This document shows positions 31,856-43,743 of a DNA stretch of 64,000 nt, one piece after another; within the stretch, counting starts at the first letter, position 1; the number at the start of each line of letters is the position of its first letter. A model generated the notes under the pieces. It was not told the DNA's origin. It saw only the letters and a program-made list of their open reading frames with translations, and made no database searches. Both the position numbers and the translations under genes were made by a program. The stretch spans positions 124,001 to 188,000 of the forward strand of contig NJFT01000035.1 in the NCBI GenBank assembly GCA_002221725.1, read 5' to 3'. This stretch comes from Scedosporium boydii. Lineage: Eukaryota > Ascomycota > Sordariomycetes > Microascales > Microascaceae.

Positions 31856-32509
31856 TTAGGATGCCCTCTTTTTTTTTCTTTTTTTTTTCTTCCCCCTTCA
31901 TATCTCCCTCTTTTCTGCGTTGCCATTTTTAATAATGAGCACAATCGATGTCCTATTTAGCTACGCTCTTTTCCGACTTCCATCCGCCCTAGCTAATGGT
32001 ATCCTATGACCTATAACTTAGTAGTTTACGAATACCCAAAAGATGCAGCTTTGGGGTAGATACTGTCTTCCACTTCGTTTCTCTATTCCTACACCCGGGA
32101 TGGCGTGGCCTCTCTATGCAAGGTCGGCTGATATCGATGCGTTCTTGCGATGCAACGGCAAGTAGTCAAAGCTCAGATTCGTCGAAATGATAGACTACCT
32201 TTCCGAGCCGGTTTTAGTTTGGCCGAGGCACGCCAAGATGCCTTCATCATTAACGAGACCTCGGTCCTACAATAACGAGTCGACCTTTAAACCGTCATGG
32301 CGCTGTCTCGGATCCTCGAGGTTTCAGAAGGAGGAGTTTAATAGCGGGAGCTTCCCTCTGCAAGGAATAGCGCAAGAACAAAGACGCCGCCTTCGCTATA
32401 TGTAGGATGATCAAGCGGTTGAATGCATTATATATCGCCCACAGAGTGTATTAGAAACTTCCGCTGGAATCTTGCGACTTCTGGAGTTTGCTCGCGCGCT
32501 CCAAGTCGC
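31856..32509. other. Intergenic
   Basis: T-rich tract at 31868-31888, otherwise no gene, RNA or repeat recognised. Confidence 0.55.
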
Positions 32510-35382
32510 TTACTTCTTTTTCTTTTTATTACTGCGATGGCGCGCGAAAGGATACAAAATCCTAAGTGTCGCCTGCTGTTCGTGTCGCCTCTCTTCGCGT
32601 TGTCTCTCCTCCTCCCGCCGCTTCCTCCTCTCAGCTTTTCTCTCTCGTCTCTCCTCCTCTTCACTGTCCTCATTCTCCTCCTCCTCCCGCCGCCATCTCT
32701 CCGCTGGCCTTCTTTCTTCTCGCCGTCTTCCCTCTCTCCTGTGCCGCTCCCGCCGCCTCTCCTCCTCCTGCCTCTCTTCTTCCTCCACCTCTTCTTCCTC
32801 CTCCTCCTCCAGTCGCCTTCTCTTTCTCCTCTCTTCCTCTCGTCTCCTCTCCCTTCTTCCCTCTCCCCGTCTCTCCCTGCGTCCTGGCTCCCTTTCCCAC
32901 GTAGACTGCCCTTCCAATATCCGGACCGTATCCCGCGCCGTGTAGAAATCAAGCCCAAACCTCGTCCTCCGATGCCACGCGCACGCCCGAACCCGGCAGG
33001 TCGAACATCGCACAAGAGCTTGGCCACCCCCCATCTCTCGCTCGGCACCACCTTCACGTTCACATATCGGGCAGGCCAAATTGCCGACCTCGGCTGTGGG
33101 GATAGAGTGCCACTGCATATCGAAGCCGTGGCCGCACGTCATGTCTCGGTTTATTACGTACCTCCGAACACCGCCCTGGATAGTTATCCGTCCTGTTAGT
33201 CTCGATTTCCACCGAGGCAAGAGGCTGGGAAGAAGGATAGTGCTAAGACGTACCTCGATCACCTGGGTGATACTGAATTCCCTCGCATTGGCGCCCGGCG
33301 GTGTAGGACCTCGCTCATCTGTAGGAAATCGTATATTAGCCGGCTCTGGTTCTTGGAGTGTAGATGTCCGGTGCTTGGGAAGAGCTAATGGAGCTAAGTC
33401 ATCCCTTATGAAAGCAGTTGCAAACGAGCCACTATCGCTTGTATTAAATCTATCTCCCCTCTTTCTTCTAGATATATATATATCAAGGTCAGTCCATTTT
33501 AGGAGAAACTAGGATTAACTGCTGATGCAGCCACGCGGTGCACATACCTATGGCATCACCCATAAAGCGAAGTGGCGGAGGTGTGCGGGCTGCTCGCGGG
33601 ACCGGAACTACCGGCTCTGGTTGCCTGGCGGGCTCCGGTGGAGGTGTTGGAGGTGGTTGTGGCTGCGGCTCTGGTTGGCGTTCTGGCTCCGGTTCAGGCT
33701 CAGGAGGTGGTTGTGGGCGTGACTCTAGTTCCGGCTCTGGTCCCGGCTCTGGTTCCCACTCCGGTTCCAAAAACATCGCCGGATCTATATTTTCAGCTAG
33801 CTCCAGTTGCCTCGCAATATCCAGCTCTCTTTCCAGGTCCAGCTGCCTCTCCCTCCCCTCCAGGTCCACCAGCGTAGCCTCTTCCGGGGGTGGGAGTTGC
33901 GGGGTTTGCGCGACCGGACGCGGAGGCTCCCTTTGCTCTGCCAGTTCCAGCGGTGCCCCTCGCCAGCCTCGCCCAGCCAGGCGTTGCCGTATCTCTCTCG
34001 CCAGATTCCCCTCTCTTTCGACGCCCGCCTCTCTCGCTCGTCTTCCCCATCTTAGTATACGTCTCTCTCGCGCGAAATGCCGTTCTTGTGCCACGGGTCG
34101 TTCTTGCGGCTCCTCCCTCGGTGGATCATCCCAGGGCATTGGGGGGAAACCAAAACCATCAAAACCATCGTCAGGGAGAAACTGAAATATGTAGTTAGCA
34201 ATTTGCTGTGCTCGAAGCGAATATTCAAGCGTCCCATACCTCTAGACCATGGTCGTCCCACGCTGCGGGCGGAGGAGCAGCAGGATCATCGACGACCTGG
34301 CCTCCTTGCCGGTAAAGACGAGCACGGTTTCTCGCTGGGAGACCTCTGCCCCCATAGTGGACACATGGGCATGTTTTCCATCTGGTGCCACATAAGTAAC
34401 AGAATTCATGACCGCATTGGCATCTAGAATATAAAATCCCACCCCTCCCCTGCTTCCCCCTTGGGCAAGGAGGAAGAGGAGAGCGGAGGGAGTCAGTTAG
34501 CGGGATATTCCTATAAATGTATGAAATGGTAAGAAGAGAAAGTGAAGGGAACAATGGGAAAACATACGTCATATGGTTGCAACCATCTGCCAGCTCAACT
34601 ACCCTTCCGCATTGGTCACATCCAGCAAAACCATTATCATCCATTATATCCATCACCTGCTCATTATCCCCATCCTCCTCCACACAAGCCGTGCCCGGAT
34701 GTGATTGCCTTTTGCACTGCCGGCATGTTCGTCGTCCACAAACAGGGCATCTTTCCGGGTCTTGCGTATTGGGAGGAATAAAGCTGCCGCAGTCTCTACT
34801 ATGACAGTAAGTCCGATGCCTCGGCAGAACCCCCCACTCTAGTCCCGACTCCCTCCAAACGTCGAAGAGGCGCGCGTGGGAGTGGGAGTTTCCCACAGCC
34901 CAGCGGACGGCGTCCCCTGTGAGAGGTTGATGGCAGCGAGGGGGCCAACTCCCTTCGTTGGTGAGGCCGGTTCGAAGACATTGGCGGAGACAGGGGGCGC
35001 AGTACCAGCAGCCGCAGGGGAGTTGTAACATTGGCATGCCTGACTCCATGCAGATGATACACTCTTCATTACCGTTGTTGCCGTTGCCGGCTCCCTGTTC
35101 TCTATTGTCCGGGAAGCTATCCGCCACATCGCTCGTCGCAATGATACGTAATCGCTCCTCCGAGGTGATCGGCGCTCCCGGCCTTCTCTCTACGTCTGCG
35201 GCTCGCTGAGGCCTATCATGCGCAGCAGCTGCTACGTCAGACCAGCCGTGGTCATGAGCCAGGAGGCCAGCGGCCCGAGCTCTCCGCAACTGAGCGGGAA
35301 GGCTGTTTCTGTCATCAAGATTCAAGCCCGCCCCAAGAAGGCGATTCAAAGTCTCGTCGTCAAGGTAGTCAATGCCCTCCAT
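32510..35382 (-). CDS. RBR (RING-IBR-RING) E3 ubiquitin ligase with Pro/Glu repeat and coiled-coil tail
   Basis: Exons on the minus strand: 35382-34568, 34423-34240, 34181-33548, about 33467-33254, and 33175-32510; about 835 residues. Residues 108-155: RING1 (CIICMES, LPCGCWYCAPC). About 190-232: IBR (CHSRDC, CPVCGRRTCRQC). About 255-290: RING2 (CDQCGRVVELADGC, CQCGHEFCYLCG), with catalytic Cys expected at residue 268 (DGCNHM). Then an Arg-rich stretch, a (PEP/EPE/PQP) low-complexity run encoded near 33590-33770, a second Cys/His cluster (MTCGHGF, LACPICE, CSTCRVRACAWH), and a long Arg/Glu tail (32510-32900). RBR ligases carry ubiquitin as a thioester on RING2. Intron 1 is 144 bp and in frame. 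The exon 3-exon 4 join is unresolved: the best donor (GTATGT, phase 1) and best acceptor (TATCTAG, phase 2) disagree; GTGCAC at 33541 would fit. If that join is wrong, this could be two genes split there. Confidence 0.75.
32580..32900. repeat. Low-complexity CT-rich (plus) tract coding Arg/Glu tail
   Basis: Plus strand is almost pure CT/TC; minus strand encodes the Arg/Glu-rich coiled-coil tail of the RBR ligase. All six frames are open for long stretches because of composition. Confidence 0.75.
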
Positions 35383-36712
35383 ACTGATTATCGCTGAGAA
35401 TGTGCCGAGGGCGGGCTTAGTTCGAAGGCGAAGAAATGGATCTGCAAGCGTGTGAAAGCATAGGAAGGAGAAGCTTGATAGTCAAGAAGCTGTAGACTTC
35501 TTCGAGGAGACGAGGCGAGGGAAGAATTTGAGCGGGCTTAAGAGCCGGCCAATATATAGAGCTAGCCTCATGATTCTGGGAACGGAAGGCCCGCTCTATT
35601 CATGCTCATTTCATCATGAGAAATGAGTGATCGGCCTCGACTGGCACCGCACCGGGAAGTTGGAACAGAGAACGCGGAGTGAAGACACCTGCTTCATCAG
35701 GAATGAGGAAAGCACATTCAGTGCTAGAGAGATGTAAAGCCCCAATGGACCTGACCTGATCTCTATAAGATGATATCGACATCTCTGGCAAGAGTTACTG
35801 GCTCAAAGTCACAAGCTCAAGGGGTTGGCTTTCAAGAAGTTCGTCCCAACGGGTGAACCGGGACCCGAGGCGAGGAAATTGGCGCATGAATCCGTTCCCA
35901 TATCACATAGATGTGATAGATAAAGCGCCCTATCCCGAGCAGTAGCGAGTCAGGGTCTTGCTCCACGGTCTTGGATAACTAGGCTCGATCGAGTAGTTGC
36001 AAATCAAGGTTAACAACGTCAATATCAAAATGGGCAGGCAAGAGAGCATCAAGTTGAACAGAAGAAAACGTATCTGGTATATTTTAGTTGTAGGCCAGGG
36101 ATTGTATAGCCTCTGATGATATGGACAATGCCATATAGGCAGGCATGCCCCACTCCACCTCCTTTCCAAACCCTCACCGAGTATTAGCGTCGCTGTATAT
36201 AAGAGAAGAGGGCCCCTTTTAACATGTTTCCAAAGATTATAGAAGACCATGACCGGAGCGGGTATATATGAGAGGGGTTATGGTATATCCAAGTCCCCGT
36301 ACTCAAGTTAAGATGTAGTCGGGATGGTGTGCAAATAGTGAAGTGAACGGCATCGAAGGGAGCGGGGGGACCACCTAAATTGCTCCATGTAATGACAAGC
36401 CCAGTTGATTGTGCAAAATCCTTTCCGTGATATCCCATGAGAATACACCCTTCCCCATCAAGCCCATTGCCTTATTTCGTCCCGGAAACTTGTAGACGAA
36501 GAAAAATAAAAATGAGTAAAAAGGAAAATAAAAAGATGTAGATCGTCGTGATTCCGTATAAACGCCGCCGCATCATGAACTCCGTCGCTGGTACCCAATA
36601 TCAAGCCTGGTGGTATAGACATGAACAGAAAGATGAAAATGCCGATAAAAACAAAATGATGAGAACGCGAGTCGGTGCCCGAGGCCCAGAACTCCGTTTG
36701 GCTTCAAACATA
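35383..36712. other. Intergenic
   Basis: Promoter of the RBR gene and 3' flank of the sugar transporter. No gene, RNA or repeat recognised. Confidence 0.55.
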
Positions 36713-38730
36713 TTAGTAGCTAAAATCCACATTCGACATGTGCGGCAGCGTTTTATTACTATTAGAGTTGCCTGAGAATGCCGCAGGGGGTGGCGCGACT
36801 ACCGTCGTGCTTGAGCTTGACGATACCGTGCTGCCCACAGTTGTCGATGAATTGGATTGGGTGGGTTCTAGCTCGTGTTCGGGAGGCTGGCCACTCGGCG
36901 ACCAGCCTTCGTCCAGGATCTGCTGGAAGCTCCAGCTCGGTTCGAAACGGGTGCTGTTCCACGCGTAGTCGACTCTCTCATACATTTCGTCAATCTGTTC
37001 AAGACTGATCTTGCTTGTTTCGTAGACCATACACCAGACAAAGAAAATGGCGACGATGCAACAGGCTCCCCATAGGAAGAAGATCTTGGGTCCGATGTTT
37101 GCAGACCCACGATCGTTGCCTACCATAAAGGGAGTTCCATAGGCGATGGCGAAATTCAAAAGCCAGTTTGCCGCTGTCGAAACGGACATGGCCTTGGCAC
37201 GGACTTTGAGCGGGTATATTTCCGACGTGACGACCCACGCAACGGGGCCCCACGACGCCGCAAAGAAGAAAATATAAATGGCGCAGAAGACGATGAGAAT
37301 TGTTTGGGCGACGACTTCAAGATCTTCGCCGGCCGCGGTAGTGAATGAAGCAATAAGGAGCTGGCATACTGCCATGCCTATCGCTCCGACGATGAGGAGT
37401 TTCCGGCGACCCCATGATTCAATGACAAGAAGACCAGGAATTGTCGAGACCACGTTGATAATGTTGATAATGAGTGATATTGTGTAAGGGTTGTCGACTC
37501 TGGCTCCTCGGAAGAAAGTAGTGCTGTAGTACATAATGAAGTTAATACCTGTCAGCTGTTGGAGCATTTGCAGGACGCATCCGGTAAGAGTTCGGCGTCC
37601 GAGATGAGGGCTGCCACGGATGATATCCCAATACGTATCGGGGCCCAGGGTAAGCTCGTATTCATGATTCGCGACGATTTCTTGGAGCTCGTCGATGAGA
37701 GCCGGATGCGTAATATCGAGACGCCGGAGCCGACTCAAAGCGAGGCCAGCAGCCTCCGGGCGACCGCGTTTCACAAGATATCGAGGGGTTTCGGGGAGGA
37801 TTAGGAGACCGAGGGACAAAATGAAAGCTGCGGAAAGCTGCAGACCTAAAGGAATTCGAAAAGCAGCCGACGTGTGTTCCATCTGGTGCGTAATAATGTT
37901 GATAATAGAAGCGGAGAGAAGGCCAATGGTGATCGAGAGCTGGTAGGCGCAGACTAGAGTGCCTCGAATCCATCGGGGTGCCATTTCGGATTGGTATAAA
38001 GGAACGAGAACTGATATGGCACCAACTCCAACACCAGCCAAGAACCTGGTGGGACCGTTAGACACAATCACTCATTCAACGTGTCCATCGACGAGATCCT
38101 GTCGCAACATACCTTCCTGCCATCAACATAGGCAGTGCTTGGGCACAAGTTTGTAGAATACCCCCAACGGAGAAGACGGCGGTGCTGACGAGAAGCGAGA
38201 GTCGACGACCGATCGAGTCGGCACCGGGAGCAGAGAAAAGAGCGCCAAAGAACGTTCCGGCGCTTAGAATAGCAACAACCATAGAGGACTCCTTGCTCGT
38301 GAGATCTGGGAGACCGAATTCGGGATCGACGTGGCCGGTTGAAAACTGATCCTTGAACGGTCGCATATCAAGAATGCCATTGATGGACCTAGGGAAACCC
38401 AAAATTAATCAGCCCTTGTCTGACCAGAAACCAGTATCTCGTGAAAATTGTGACTGTAGAAATCGCCCCCATCGTTGCGTATGGTCCGCCTCTTTATTCG
38501 TTTCGGAACTACCACATTCCAAGTCGCGACGTTTTCCAACCCCAACATTGAGACGAGCCGAAGACCAATCCGACGAGAACACCGTGAAAGCGCGAATTTA
38601 TCGTATTGCCTTACCCTGTATCGTAACCGAATAGTAAACCTCCAGACGCAACGAACAAGCCGACCATGATTGCTGGCGCCGCAGTGCCAGCGACATTGTC
38701 GGGCTTCTGCCAGCCCATGGCTATCGCCAT
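36713..38730 (-). CDS. MFS sugar transporter (hexose transporter family)
   Basis: Twelve-span sugar/proton symporter of the plasma membrane. Exons on the minus strand 38730-38615, 38388-38113 and 38045-36713; phases agree and give 574 residues. Signatures: GLLFGYDTGSINGIL (span 1), DSIGRRLSLL (loop 2-3 GRR motif), GRFLAGVGVGAISVLVPLYQSEMAPRWIRGTL (PESTAP-like block reads PLYQSEMAPR), LPETPRYLVKRGR (PETPR motif), QQLTGINFIMYYSTTFF (QLTGIN sugar-binding motif) and a Ser/Thr/Gln-rich cytosolic tail. Start at the first ATG of a closely spaced pair (38730 or 38718). Intron 1 is 226 bp, longer than most here. Substrate cannot be told; hexose or a related polyol is likely. Confidence 0.92.
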
Positions 38731-41700
38731 GGCGAACGGTGGTGGACTTCAGTCCGGGAGAATCCGCCTAAGAAAATTATCGATCGAGTTTCGGGATTGG
38801 GATGGAGGACACGATGTCAGCGTCCCAATCGATGTCGGATCATTTGTTCATCGAGTCGGGCTTGAGGAGATCGCTCACGAAGAATCGATGTTGGCGATGG
38901 TTGGAGTGTGTGGTGGGTATGGGTATACATGTAATATCGTGTGGCAAGTGGAGAAGGGGAGAGAAGGGAGGGAAAAATGGATGGTGACGAGGGTGCTGGG
39001 AACAGAGACCAGAGGGCGGGCGTCCTGCTTGGCTCCTGCTTGGCCTGGGCGCTGTCTGGTGGGAAGAGAGAGGGGAGAGTGTGGAGGGTACATCTGCAGC
39101 CACAGAAGACAGTGTGTACTGCAATTGAGGACATCAGGCATGCCAATATAGGGTACTGTATACATTAAGCCAAATAATAAATATGTAGTATTTTGAGTAT
39201 TTTATACACGGGCTCATGTCGCTGGGCTTCCGTCTGCACCTACCATGGCGCCGGGGAGGTACCCGAGGAATGGATTTTCTCTACCGCTAGGGACAGGCTG
39301 GGAATAGGCTGACTATGGGGGGATTCCTGTCAGGTAGCACACTAAAGCAGGCGGTGGAGAGTACCTTGACCGCTGGACCACACTGAAGACCGTACAGACT
39401 GGTACTTTCACATTAGTTATTGTACCTCGTACCCCATACTGTGTCCAGGTACCAAACTGTAGCCCATCAACATAGACAACGCCAACCAGACCCAAAACGT
39501 AACTTGTTCCTCACTTTAAGTTACAACATTCCAAAATTACGGTACTTAGACTCTTTTAAAGCCGTTGATTGGTCCCAGAATAGACCCACACAGTGACAAA
39601 CCCCAGAGGTACTTGCACGAGTCCACCCCTCCTCATCTCCCATCTCGCGTTCCATCCAATGTGGTTGTGGTGCCATTTTCTTGCTTCAATGGGATTGTTC
39701 CCTGGTCGCACAAACGAAGACTCTCCGGCTCACTTAACCACGCGATTGATTCCGTTTGATTTTTGACCACTGGGCCGGGCGGATGCCACTGTGTCCAATA
39801 TTCTTTTTTCGAAGGCGGCTCTTTGTTTAAAGAGACAGGACATCGTGAAAATAGAGATGGTAAGAGAACTGGTACGAAGTACATTGTAATCCTCGCAAGG
39901 GGGGACAGTGTCTCAAAACCGTTGGCTTGACATAAAGTGGAACATCCCCTTGAAAGCTATACAAAGTCGAGAACGCGAAAACATCATGGAGCTCAGGCGA
40001 CTAGGTGGGTGAATTTGTCAATTTGTTAGAGAATCTGGTACTCCGTGCCCTTCAAGTGCCATCAACACTAGTCGCTTGATTATTAGCCTGTACTTGGATC
40101 TTGTTACAGCCACCACTTCGTATAATCTTGGACCGGGACTCACACTGTGTGTGCCACTTAATCAGAGGATTGGAGAATGACACAGTGACCTGCCGGGGTC
40201 CATCAAGAAGACGAAGACGGGAGTCAATTCAGAGCAGACGACTTTTCAATTTTCTTCGAACAATTGTCCTCGAGACGATCCTTTCACTGCACTCTCCTGC
40301 ACGCTGACGGGAAGATCAGTGACTCGATTTATCAAAGCCTAGGAAAACCCGCAATACTTCGTACAGGACTTATACTCTTGGGGGACCGTGGTTCTGTCTC
40401 CTGACCTAAGAAGGAAAAACCTGGGACCGAGACGAATAGTGTCTAAACTAGCCCAGATCCCCCTGCTTCAGGGCAGGCTCTCACGAAATGAAATCCCAGG
40501 GCGCATCATGCTTTTTCGTCAATGTCTAGACAAGGCGCTACTGCGAATAGCGCCCGCTGCAATCCCAGCCCAGACCGAATCCAGCCAGTTACTGAGGAGG
40601 TGGCTTGTTTCCAACTGCCTCTTCACCCTGTCCCACAGACCTCTGTCAAGTCATGCCATCGTTATGTATTACCAGTATGAAGTACGTAAAGACATTGGTG
40701 TCTTCCCGCTCTTTACCAGTGATTGGAGAGAGTTGGTACAGAGCACTGAGCGCAATGCATTGGATCCATCGATCCTTCGTCAAAACTCTGGGCTCTCTTC
40801 TTGTTCTCGTTCTTCTGGCTAACTGTGCCGGGGACTGTGTGACGGAGTACGCAGATTTCTTGAAAATCTTCCCTCAGCCACGCATCATGCAAGTACTACA
40901 ACTATGTGTGGTCCAACGGGAGAGGCACTTGATTTGTAGGAGTGTCAAGGTGCACCACTTCTTTGTTACGCCACCTTCAATCCACACTGAATTCGGGTAC
41001 CCACTCAAAAGAGGACCAGAGTGCCATCAACGGACCCATTAGCGACATTGAATGACTTCCCCGGTCCATCACTTCTCCACTCAGTATGAAGTCGGTACGC
41101 AGGCTAGTGGGCCTCAGGTCCCCTTTTTCCCTTCAAGAGCCGAAGCCGACCGAACACCACCAGGAGGTTCCCGTCATTCGCGCCAGAATCGGTTTTGCGG
41201 GGAAGGATTCCCCAAGAACGCGATAGTCAACGGCGATCCTTTCTCAATGGGTAGAAAAGATGAGCAGACGCCCTCAAGCGAGAAATCGATTTCCCACTGA
41301 TCGAGATAGGAACCCAGGCATCGATCAATTAACTACTGTACGACACACACTTTTAAACCCTGGTGATGAGCACGCTTTTTTTTTTTTTTTTCGCTGGCAT
41401 GTTTAAGCCACATGAAACCCTGGGAATTCGCATGAAGGAGGGAAGCGAGTTGTTGCCCTGATTCCTTTTTTTACTCTCTCTCCCTTTTCTCAATAAACCC
41501 ATGTCTGGAATGGATAGGCAAGGCCTCTAGTACCATGTACTTGTGCACTACATGTTTTCCGACAGTACGCGCACTATTCAGGCTCGCATCGATTGTCTAA
41601 TGCTTGTACAGAGTACTCCACGTAAGCACAACTGTTTGCTTGATCAATTGATCATTGATCCAGCCAGTGCACTTCGGGAAGAACACTTCACCAATTGTCG

Positions 41701-43743
41701 CCGTTCCAAAAATGGCTAGGCTGAAAATAGGCTTGTCCTGCAGGTAGGCGAATCCAGAGAAACAACATTGATCAATTGTATCACTCAACCAGGACAGGGA
41801 GCAGCCTTTAGTGCAGTCTTCATGGGGTCGAGACCCTAAGAATCCTTCGACGCACCTCTCCCCTTTGCTTCCAACAGGAGGCCAAACTGTTTGCAGTTAG
41901 TGAATAACCTGATTTATGTTGGAAGCAGGTCGTCGTCGTATGGCCGAATGCTCCCCCTTCTGTTTCGAGAGCAGCGCCGCATCAACGCCGGTCACCTTGG
42001 CTCTCGCTGCGTTTGGCATGCAGGCGACTCGGAGTCGAAAGGATCATTGCACCGATGATGTCCGCTCCTTCCCGTGACGATGTGACGATGAGAAACTCTT
42101 CGTCGGGTAGAGGCAAGGGAGGGAAGGGAGGGAAGTGTGGAGGGAGGCCTAATGTATTGGTGGTGGGTGTGCCTCCTAATACACCTGTTTCTGTACGAGG
42201 TACAGCATCCGGTCATGTTGGCTGTTTCCCTTGCCTCCGGCTCTCGCAGATTGGTCGGCGACTAAACTATTACCTTTCCTCTGTGAAAGTGTGTCCCTTT
42301 CCGCCCACATGGTCAGCTACGATTCATGGTAGCGAGAAGTCGTTCAACCAAGAGATGCATGGGTTTATTGAAAAGTCTTGATTACGGTTCCGGATACTGG
42401 CGTCTCACCGTTCCATGATTATTACGAGGGGACTTTGGGCAATGAACAACTTTTGTGCTGGTAATGAGCACACCCTCTGCAGCACTGACGAAGCGAGAGA
42501 GAAGACATGAAGCAAGCTCCGTCGTTCAAGGGATAGCGAGGGTGAAGCCTCAGCCACACCTGCAAGAAGCCAATCGATACATGCTATATGAACATGGTCA
42601 AGGGATCCTGAACAAAAATAACCTCCAAAATCGGCTTTTTGGACACCGATCTCATATCCACGTACCTCTGGACGGAGTACGAAGCAATAAGCCTTGCCCT
42701 ACTATTGGGCTCCACGAGGACCTGTCAACAGTAAAACGCATACACCAACCTCGTAACGAAGCAATACTCACACTTTGTAATTTCTCATCACCCACAGCCT
42801 TGACCCAAGCCTTGACCCAATCTGCCCAGCTCACTCTGTCACAGACGCAGAGCGACCACACGTGGCTTGGCGACAATTTTGGGGCAAGATTTGTCACGCT
42901 AAAAGTCCAGCAAAGAAATCAATGAAATAAAATGCGTTTCGCCAAGCCTGTACCCGACGAGCGATGTCCGAAAGGGAAATAACGCAAGCGTTCACCCGTT
43001 TTTTTCTTCACGCGAGGACCACCAGGCTCCACTGGGCGTCTGCAACGATGAGAGCTTTTCGACTGGCGTGGATCTGCTTCCCCTTTACTTCGTACCTCAG
43101 GGCAGATTCTGAGATTGAGTTGCGGAATGTTGAGGCTGTAGGGAGAAGATGGGCATATGCGTAACAGGGACACTGCTGTCCTTTGCTACCCCTGCCGCCA
43201 TCGACTCGCCGATCCTGTTCTTTCCCTCATTCCGAACAAATTAGTTTGAAGACTGGTGCCCAAGCTCGTCATCCAATGTCCGATCTGGCACTTTGCCACT
43301 TCCAGTTAATCACCTTGTACGAAGTAGCGTCTACCTAGTAAGGCTTCCATCCTTCAGTGACACCATCAGCCTCGGCATAGCATGTGAGTGCCATATTCGG
43401 AGAACGAGCGACTGAATGTGGACACGTTTCTGCTTCTCTCACCAAGGAGTGGTTCATTAAGGAGTGGAAATACCCGTGCAGGTGGTTGGGATTGTCCTTT
43501 TCCGATTCCCCAGGTTTTCATCACTGTTATGGACCTTGTGTTATCTTGACCAGTGCAATAGCCTATCCACTACATACCTGGCTGGCAGTCACACAAAATA
43601 GAGCTTCTTGGTTGAAATTTGATGGTTTCATTCTTGGGCGTTATGTGGAGGCTTCGATACAACGACGCATGGATCTATTCCCTCCCATCTCTAGGGGTTT
43701 TGCCCATAGCGCCCTCTGAATCCAACACATTGAATTACAGAGG
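38731..43743. other. Long gene-poor region
   Basis: About 5 kb without a recognisable gene. Open frames up to about 160 codons have no domain-like features. Contains four TACGAAGTA/TACTTCGTA words (39873, 40355, 43086, 43318), two TTGATCAA words (near 41641 and 41768), a T run near 41377-41391 and a short GGGAGGGAA tandem near 42117-42133. I see no transposase, reverse transcriptase or terminal repeat. Confidence 0.5.

Noticed and set aside
32423..33199. 258-codon plus-strand ORF rich in Ser/Leu/Pro
   Set aside because: Composition artefact of the CT-rich strand opposite the Arg/Glu-coding RBR tail.
33538..34185. 215-codon plus-strand ORF rich in Gly/Ser/Cys
   Set aside because: Antisense of the Pro/Glu repeat exon of the RBR gene; the minus-strand reading joins other RBR exons by good splice sites.
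40388..41042. Overlapping 144- and 145-codon plus-strand ORFs in the gene-poor region
   Set aside because: Two different frames overlap, neither with protein-like features.
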